DNA from: an uncultured Alphaproteobacteria bacterium
GTDB taxonomy: Bacteria; Pseudomonadota; Alphaproteobacteria; RF32; CAG-239
DNA length: 10,918 nucleotides
Assembly (NCBI GenBank): GCA_949542085.1
Contig: CATGXW010000011.1
Location: forward strand, 1 to 10,918
Reading direction: 5' to 3'
A program made the translations under genes and the position numbers. The notes under the pieces are model-generated. The model searched no databases, was not told where the DNA came from, and saw only the letters and a list, made by a program, of their open reading frames with translations. Below, one piece after another: positions 7,503 to 10,918 of the stretch; within the stretch, counting starts at the first letter, position 1, and every line of letters starts with the position of its first letter.

Positions 7503-8183
7503 ATGGAAGCCAATGAGAGATTTAAAGACGGCAGAGACGACCCTTCAAAAGAAGGATTGTGGTATGTTGACAACTACGTTTTGTTGAAAGATTATTTTGA
7601 CCGAACAATTTCTCGGGTGGCCGCCCGTTGTGTTCGCAAAGGCAATATTGCCGTTGAGGAATATGAACATTATGGTTATATTCTTGACGTGCTGGATGAG
7701 ATTTGCGAAACAGGTGATCATATTATAAATCATCCTGAATTGTATCCTTATGTTGAAAAGAAAATTGCCGGCGGTCTCAACAATTTAAGAAAAACGTTGA
7801 ATGAATTTAAACAAGAGCTTAAAAACAACGCTTCTCCGGAAATGATAAAACAAGATAAAGACGAGCTTGAAAAAATGAAAGAGGCTCTCGGAACAATCGA
7901 CAAGTCAAAAGATCCTACCGTGGGTGCCGGTATGTCAATGGATGAGGTTGTCGGAAAACTTTTGCAAAATCAGCAGACACAAACAGCTGCTCCGCAACCA
8001 CAACGTCCGGCTCCGCAACAACAGCCACAACAACCGCAACCGGCACAGCAGGCGCAACAAGCTCAGGCAGCACCACGCCCTCAGCAGCAAGCGCCACAAC
8101 AACAAAGCCCGCAACCCAAACCGCAAAACCCATCTCCTGAAGCTCAGGTGCAACAATCTCCTTTTAACAACGGGGCTCAATAG
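7503..8183 (+). CDS. Protein with helical N-terminal domain and Pro/Gln-rich tail, function unknown
   Basis: The protein has 226 residues; the ATG start follows AAGGAG by six bases. Residues 1-150 look folded and mostly helical, with aromatic-rich segments (WYVDNYVLLKDYFDR at 20-34, EEYEHYGYILDVLDEI at about 52-67) and a charged helix around 95-130. Residues ~158-226 are almost only Pro, Gln and Ala and are probably disordered. There is no signal peptide or membrane segment, so it is likely cytoplasmic. The stop codon lies four bases before the lipoprotein start, so the two genes are translationally close and probably work together. Pro/Gln-rich tails often tether partners, but no partner can be named. 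Family not recognised. Confidence 0.85.
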   Translation: MEANERFKDGRDDPSKEGLWYVDNYVLLKDYFDRTISRVAARCVRKGNIAVEEYEHYGYILDVLDEICETGDHIINHPELYPYVEKKIAGGLNNLRKTLNEFKQELKNNASPEMIKQDKDELEKMKEALGTIDKSKDPTVGAGMSMDEVVGKLLQNQQTQTAAPQPQRPAPQQQPQQPQPAQQAQQAQAAPRPQQQAPQQQSPQPKPQNPSPEAQVQQSPFNNGAQ

Positions 8184-8187
8184 AACG

Positions 8188-9453
8188 ATGAAATATTTGA
8201 TACAATCGGTAAAATTAATTACCTGTCTTTCATTTTTAGTCATCATGGGATGTTCTTGGCAACAGGAAGATCCCGAAGCCGTTATGGCTCAGCCGTCAAA
8301 ACCCGTTTATTCGGCAGAAATAAAACGACCGGAATATCCGATTATCCGCACCCCAAAAGGAGCCAGAGAGCTTGATTTGGAAACGCCTTTGCGTTGTTTT
8401 GTCAACTGGAACACGCAACAAATGATTTCCACCATCCCATACAATGTTATGGCTTTTAATATGGTGAGAAACGGAACGAACGATGTCTTGCCCCGTTTTG
8501 AGGTAACAGGTTTTTCTTTTGAAACAATGCCGGCGGAAAAAGCTTTGCGTAAACTCACCAAGGAAGCCGGAATAAAGCTGGTTGCCAAAGACGCCCCGTA
8601 CGCCAGTATTTCGGCTGAAAACTTACGCGGTGAATTTTCTGAAGTTGTCGATATGATTACCGAAGCGGCGGAAGTTTATTATACCTATAATGCGGCAAAC
8701 AAAACGCTGCGTATCAGCCGAAAAGCCAATTTCAGCCTATACGTGCCGCAATCTCGTCCGATTTTGTTAGCTATCCTCGATGTTTTACGAGGCGCGGGAA
8801 TTACGGATTTCACCGCCGATTTTGATGATTACACTATCACTTTTGACGCAGATTACGAGTTGAAAAACCAAGTTCTCAATCTTATAAATTATTTTGAGGA
8901 AAATCCGGTCTTGGTCGCTTTCGACGTTAAGGTCTTTACGATTTATCCGTATAATAATCAGGATATCGCATGGCAAAATATGATAAACATGTTTGATTAC
9001 GGAACGGTTAAGAGTGCAAAAAACGGGGTGTTAGGTCGTATTTTGACAACTTCCGACGACATCAACATCGGCACGTTAAACGCCTTTGTCGGCAGCCAAG
9101 CAAAAATTGAAGCCGTTGCCGAAGGAAAGTTTGTTGTTCCGAACCTGTGGTTCTCCCGTTTTGATATCGGTAAATGCGCAAACACCTCCTCGATGGAAAC
9201 CGATTTATCAATTTTGGCAAAAACCTCTTTTGAGCAGAATAATAAAATCTTTACAAAAATTACGTTGGAAGCCAAGGATGGTGAAATAACCCAATTTGAT
9301 ATTCGCAGCAAACTCGGAGAAAACTTCCTGATTATCGGTATTCCCAACGCTATTTTTGGTGTCGATAAGCCAAAGTCAGAAACAATTGTCTTTATGGTTC
9401 CAAGAATTATTCGAACTCTGAAGACATCTAAACATTTAGAGAAAAACATGTAA
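8188..9453 (+). CDS. Secretin-like outer-membrane lipoprotein (PilN/PulD-type domains)
   Basis: The protein has 421 residues. The frame is open upstream to 7924, but ATG 8188 yields a lipoprotein signal: basic N-terminus, hydrophobic stretch, then VIMG before C22. Ser at +2 fits outer-membrane sorting. Residues 23-100 are linker. About 104-178 resembles a secretin N-terminal (STN/N0) domain (LRGEFSEVVDMITEAAEVYY). About 184-255 resembles the following N1-type domain, ending in PVLVAFDVKVFTIYP, as in R64 PilN-type secretins. About 280-410 has secretin-core-like phrases: TLNAFVGSQAKIEAV, then a C-terminal strand FMVPRIIRTL like the family's P-R-I-I end. At 421 residues it is shorter than typical PilN (~550). 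It may form or cap an outer-membrane pore for the machine encoded by the VirB6- and VirB11-like genes. The lipoprotein call is firm, secretin membership moderate. Confidence 0.75.
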   Translation: MKYLIQSVKLITCLSFLVIMGCSWQQEDPEAVMAQPSKPVYSAEIKRPEYPIIRTPKGARELDLETPLRCFVNWNTQQMISTIPYNVMAFNMVRNGTNDVLPRFEVTGFSFETMPAEKALRKLTKEAGIKLVAKDAPYASISAENLRGEFSEVVDMITEAAEVYYTYNAANKTLRISRKANFSLYVPQSRPILLAILDVLRGAGITDFTADFDDYTITFDADYELKNQVLNLINYFEENPVLVAFDVKVFTIYPYNNQDIAWQNMINMFDYGTVKSAKNGVLGRILTTSDDINIGTLNAFVGSQAKIEAVAEGKFVVPNLWFSRFDIGKCANTSSMETDLSILAKTSFEQNNKIFTKITLEAKDGEITQFDIRSKLGENFLIIGIPNAIFGVDKPKSETIVFMVPRIIRTLKTSKHLEKNM

Positions 9454-9469
9454 CCCGAGAGGCTATGAC

Positions 9470-9886
9470 ATGGATACGCAAAACACGAATAATTTGGCGA
9501 AACAACCTAATCGGCCTATGCTGAAAAAAGTTAAACGCCCAATCAATCGAATCGCACCTCAAAGCCCTGCGGTCAGCCAGCCGGCTCAGGCGGCCACACC
9601 TCAAATACAATCCAATGCCGCACCGGTGCAAGAAACTTTTCAGGAACGCACGGACGTTCCGCAACAAACAGGTAACCCATTCAAACAACAATCGGTTGCG
9701 AAAGAACCATCCGCGGCTTTTTCCGAAGATGTTTTTAATATTGATAAGCTTCTGGACGGAAATGAAAATCTTCCGACAGTAAAAAACACGCCAAGCACCT
9801 ATAATCAGGCGCCTGAATTTATTGATGAAGAGGATGGCGATGAGATTTACGATGACGGAGCCGCTCTTCCACCTTTTTTATCCTGA
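9470..9886 (+). CDS. Zero-frame product of a split gene: Pro/Gln-rich cytoplasmic arm, 138 aa
   Basis: The ATG start follows GAGAGG by seven bases, 16 bases after the lipoprotein stop. Residues 1-85 are basic, then Pro/Gln-rich and probably disordered. SEDVFNIDKLLDG (85-97) is a possible short helix. Residues 117-129 are acidic (EFIDEEDGDEIYDD). The frame ends at TGA 9884-9886 after PPFLS. The stop comes right where a transmembrane helix begins in the -1 frame, and that frame then continues for 111 codons. The zero-frame product would be soluble with no membrane anchor. Together the two frames describe an ordinary bitopic protein: cytoplasmic arm, one membrane span, periplasmic domain. See the slippery site entry for the join. 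Confidence 0.75.
   Translation: MDTQNTNNLAKQPNRPMLKKVKRPINRIAPQSPAVSQPAQAATPQIQSNAAPVQETFQERTDVPQQTGNPFKQQSVAKEPSAAFSEDVFNIDKLLDGNENLPTVKNTPSTYNQAPEFIDEEDGDEIYDDGAALPPFLS
9874..9880 (+). other. Candidate -1 frameshift site T TTT TTA
   Basis: In the zero frame the bases read CCT TTT TTA TCC TGA. T TTT TTA fits X XXY YYZ and equals the HIV-1 gag-pol heptamer. A -1 slip continues as ATC CTG ATC, giving ...PPFL then ILIGCVIFF. GGAG at 9857-9860 lies 13 bases upstream, near the spacing at which an SD-like stimulator acts in dnaX. I see no strong downstream hairpin; AGCCG (9859-9863) can pair with CGGCT (9888-9892), but only five bases. One missing T in a seven-T run would give the same picture. 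Confidence 0.5.
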
Positions 9887-10215
9887 TCGGCTGTGTTATT
9901 TTCTTTGTCGGCTTTCTTGTTTCAAAGTTTGTGTTTACGGAACAAAAAGTTGTTCGCAACGGATTGCAAGGCGTTGTTGTCAATCCTGAAGTTCCCAGAG
10001 GACGGGCTCGTTGCGGGGTTGCCGAACGGACACAAGGCTGTGTTCTGTATTTGATGAATCCGCAACGGCAGGAACTTAACGCCAGAGATTTCTATGATTT
10101 GGCGGCGCAATTAACCGGACGGCAACGTTTTGTTATTGAAACAGGAAATATGCGCTATTCCAATACCAAAATCCGCCCCGGTGATATTGTTCAGCTTAAC
10201 ATTCCGCCATTATAA
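9880..10215 (+). CDS. -1 frame continuation of the split gene: transmembrane helix and periplasmic domain
   Basis: Joined at the slippery site, the fusion is 248 residues (137 + 111). Residues 138-154 are a hydrophobic span (ILIGCVIFFVGFLVSKF). The rest is a compact domain of about 90 residues with two Cys (RARCGVA and QGCVLYL) that could form a periplasmic disulphide, followed by NARDFYDLAAQLTGRQRF and ending RPGDIVQLNIPPL. The -1 frame has a TGA at 9853-9855 and no ATG after it. Its only GTG (9931) comes after the membrane span and has no ribosome binding site, so separate initiation is unlikely. The layout (disordered arm, one span, periplasmic domain) recalls VirB10/TonB-type or PilP-type coupling proteins, but no family is recognised. 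It is last in the operon. Confidence 0.65.
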   Translation: MLIGCVIFFVGFLVSKFVFTEQKVVRNGLQGVVVNPEVPRGRARCGVAERTQGCVLYLMNPQRQELNARDFYDLAAQLTGRQRFVIETGNMRYSNTKIRPGDIVQLNIPPL

Positions 10216-10248
10216 AAAAAATCCCCCGCGTTTTCGGGGGATTTTTTT
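10214..10248. terminator. Bidirectional rho-independent terminator between convergent genes
   Basis: AAAAAAATCCCCCG (10215-10228), loop CGTTTT, and the exact complement CGGGGGATTTTTTT (10235-10248) form a perfect 14-bp stem with a six-base G/C core and A/T tracts on both sides. The TAA of the + strand gene (10213-10215) and the TAA of the minus strand gene (10247-10249) both fall in the tracts, so one element ends both transcripts. Confidence 0.93.
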
Positions 10249-10918
10249 AAGTTACTTCGGTAACGGCACGGAGGTTTCCGTCACGATTAATTTGCACAAC
10301 ACGCAATTTCTGGTGCATTTCTTCAATTGTTTTCTTTCGGTCAATTGTCGGATATGTATGCAAAATACGGTCGGTAAACGCCTGATAAGCGGCTTCTGAG
10401 CTTTCCGCGTGAATGGTTGCCAGACAGTTATCGTGTCCGGACCCCATCAACTCCCAGATGGCTCCGGCATTACCCGTTGAAATCTCTCCGCCGATAATCG
10501 CATCCGGCGTAAAACGCACCACCAAGTCAATGACCTTACCATAGGTCAAAGCATTGGTTTGCTCCGTACGAGAAAGAACAACGTGAACACGATTAGGGTG
10601 CGGCACAATTAATTCTCTGGTATCTTCAATCGTTAAAATTCGTTTATTGATGTCCAAAATCTTCAACAGATTGTTTAAGAATGTGGTTTTACCGGTTGCC
10701 GTTGCACCGGACACCAGAATATGGTCACCGCGTTTGATACTCAATAACAGACGTTCATAGGGATCTTCCGGTTCTTTAATATCTTTCAAAGGATTGATTT
10801 TATGCAATTGTCCGCCTTGCGCCAATCCGTAATCCCCCAAACCAAAAGCCACGTCTTCGGAATGAACACGGATTGTCAGCGCGATTCCTCCGGTTAAATC
10901 GTCATTATCATACATAAC
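10247..10918 (-). CDS. virB11: VirB11-family secretion ATPase (TrbB/DotB/PilT superfamily), 5' partial
   Basis: The frame stays open to the window end (a GTT codon precedes the first visible ATG at 10915), and VirB11 proteins usually have ~330 residues, so about the first 100 residues are off the window. Counting from that Met: Walker A GATATGKTT at 70-78; an Asp-box-like segment ILTIEDTREL at 93-102; Walker B-type PDAIIGGEI at 137-145 with the catalytic-type Glu; His box CLATIHAES at 164-172. These are in the order and spacing of VirB11/PilT hexameric ATPases, and GSGHDNCLATIHA is close to the VirB11 form. It would power assembly or transport at the inner membrane. It faces the secretin-like operon and shares its terminator, so it is controlled separately. 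VirB11 rather than PilT/PilB is favoured by the VirB6-like genes nearby. Confidence 0.9.
   Translation of the reverse strand, partial: VMYDNDDLTGGIALTIRVHSEDVAFGLGDYGLAQGGQLHKINPLKDIKEPEDPYERLLLSIKRGDHILVSGATATGKTTFLNNLLKILDINKRILTIEDTRELIVPHPNRVHVVLSRTEQTNALTYGKVIDLVVRFTPDAIIGGEISTGNAGAIWELMGSGHDNCLATIHAESSEAAYQAFTDRILHTYPTIDRKKTIEEMHQKLRVVQINRDGNLRAVTEVT

Noticed and set aside
7981..8130. CAACAGCC-like repeated DNA as a possible tandem repeat array or CRISPR
   Set aside because: There are no fixed-length repeats with unique spacers; the pattern follows from Pro/Gln codons in frame.
7924..8187. Upstream extension of the lipoprotein frame inside the Pro/Gln gene
   Set aside because: It is an Arg/Asn/His-rich out-of-frame reading of the CAR/CCR repeats; ATG 8188 yields a lipobox signal sequence.
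7935..8246. Leu/Arg-rich minus-strand frame with hydrophobic stretches
   Set aside because: It is the antisense of the Pro/Gln-coding repeats; its composition is a by-product of CAA/CAG/CCG codons.
8997..9449. 150-codon minus-strand frame within the secretin-like gene
   Set aside because: It is antisense to a well-supported coding sequence with lipobox and domains, and lacks recognisable features.
9931..10215. Separate small gene starting at GTG 9931
   Set aside because: There is no ribosome binding site, and the frame codes a convincing membrane helix upstream of this GTG, so it is the continuation of the 9470 gene.

Overview
The window comes from a moderately AT-rich Gram-negative bacterium. 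Evidence for an outer membrane is a lipobox protein with secretin-like domains. Evidence for a conjugation/type IV secretion (T4SS) lineage is two tandem TrbL/VirB6-type membrane proteins and a VirB11-family ATPase. The tandem VirB6 paralogues and general gene style make an alphaproteobacterium, possibly host- or gut-associated, the most likely source. That is an inference from architecture, not a proven placement.

Layout. Bases 2-1219 are the 3' part of a VirB6/TrbL-like gene that is cut by the window start. It is followed 19 bases later by a second, much larger VirB6-like gene (1239-3953). The second gene has a cleavable signal peptide, a Cys-rich periplasmic region, a membrane core and a long basic C-terminal extension. 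A 136-base regulatory gap (3954-4089) holds a good promoter and two palindromes with the same core. It precedes a tandem-HTH (XRE) regulator with a degenerate LexA/S24-like C-terminus (4090-5061), which ends in a strong intrinsic terminator. A new promoter then starts a four-gene + strand operon: a 748-aa low-complexity acidic/coiled protein (5190-7436), a 226-aa Pro/Gln-tailed protein (7503-8183), a secretin-like outer-membrane lipoprotein (8188-9453), and a single-pass membrane protein whose coding sequence is split between two frames at T TTT TTA (9470-10215). The operon ends at a bidirectional terminator that it shares with a convergent VirB11-family ATPase gene, which runs off the right end (10247-10918, minus strand).

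Working model. VirB6-type channel proteins, a VirB11 ATPase, a secretin-like lipoprotein and a bitopic protein with a Pro-rich cytoplasmic arm and a periplasmic domain are parts expected of an envelope-spanning secretion or conjugation machine. The XRE protein probably controls it or itself. The two large low-complexity proteins have no function I recognise, but their place in the operon suggests accessory or scaffold roles. The most striking single feature is the -1 frame transition at 9874-9880. It is either programmed ribosomal frameshifting that makes a soluble 138-aa and a membrane-anchored 248-aa form, or a one-base loss in a T run. No tRNA, rRNA, CRISPR array, insertion sequence or attachment site was seen.
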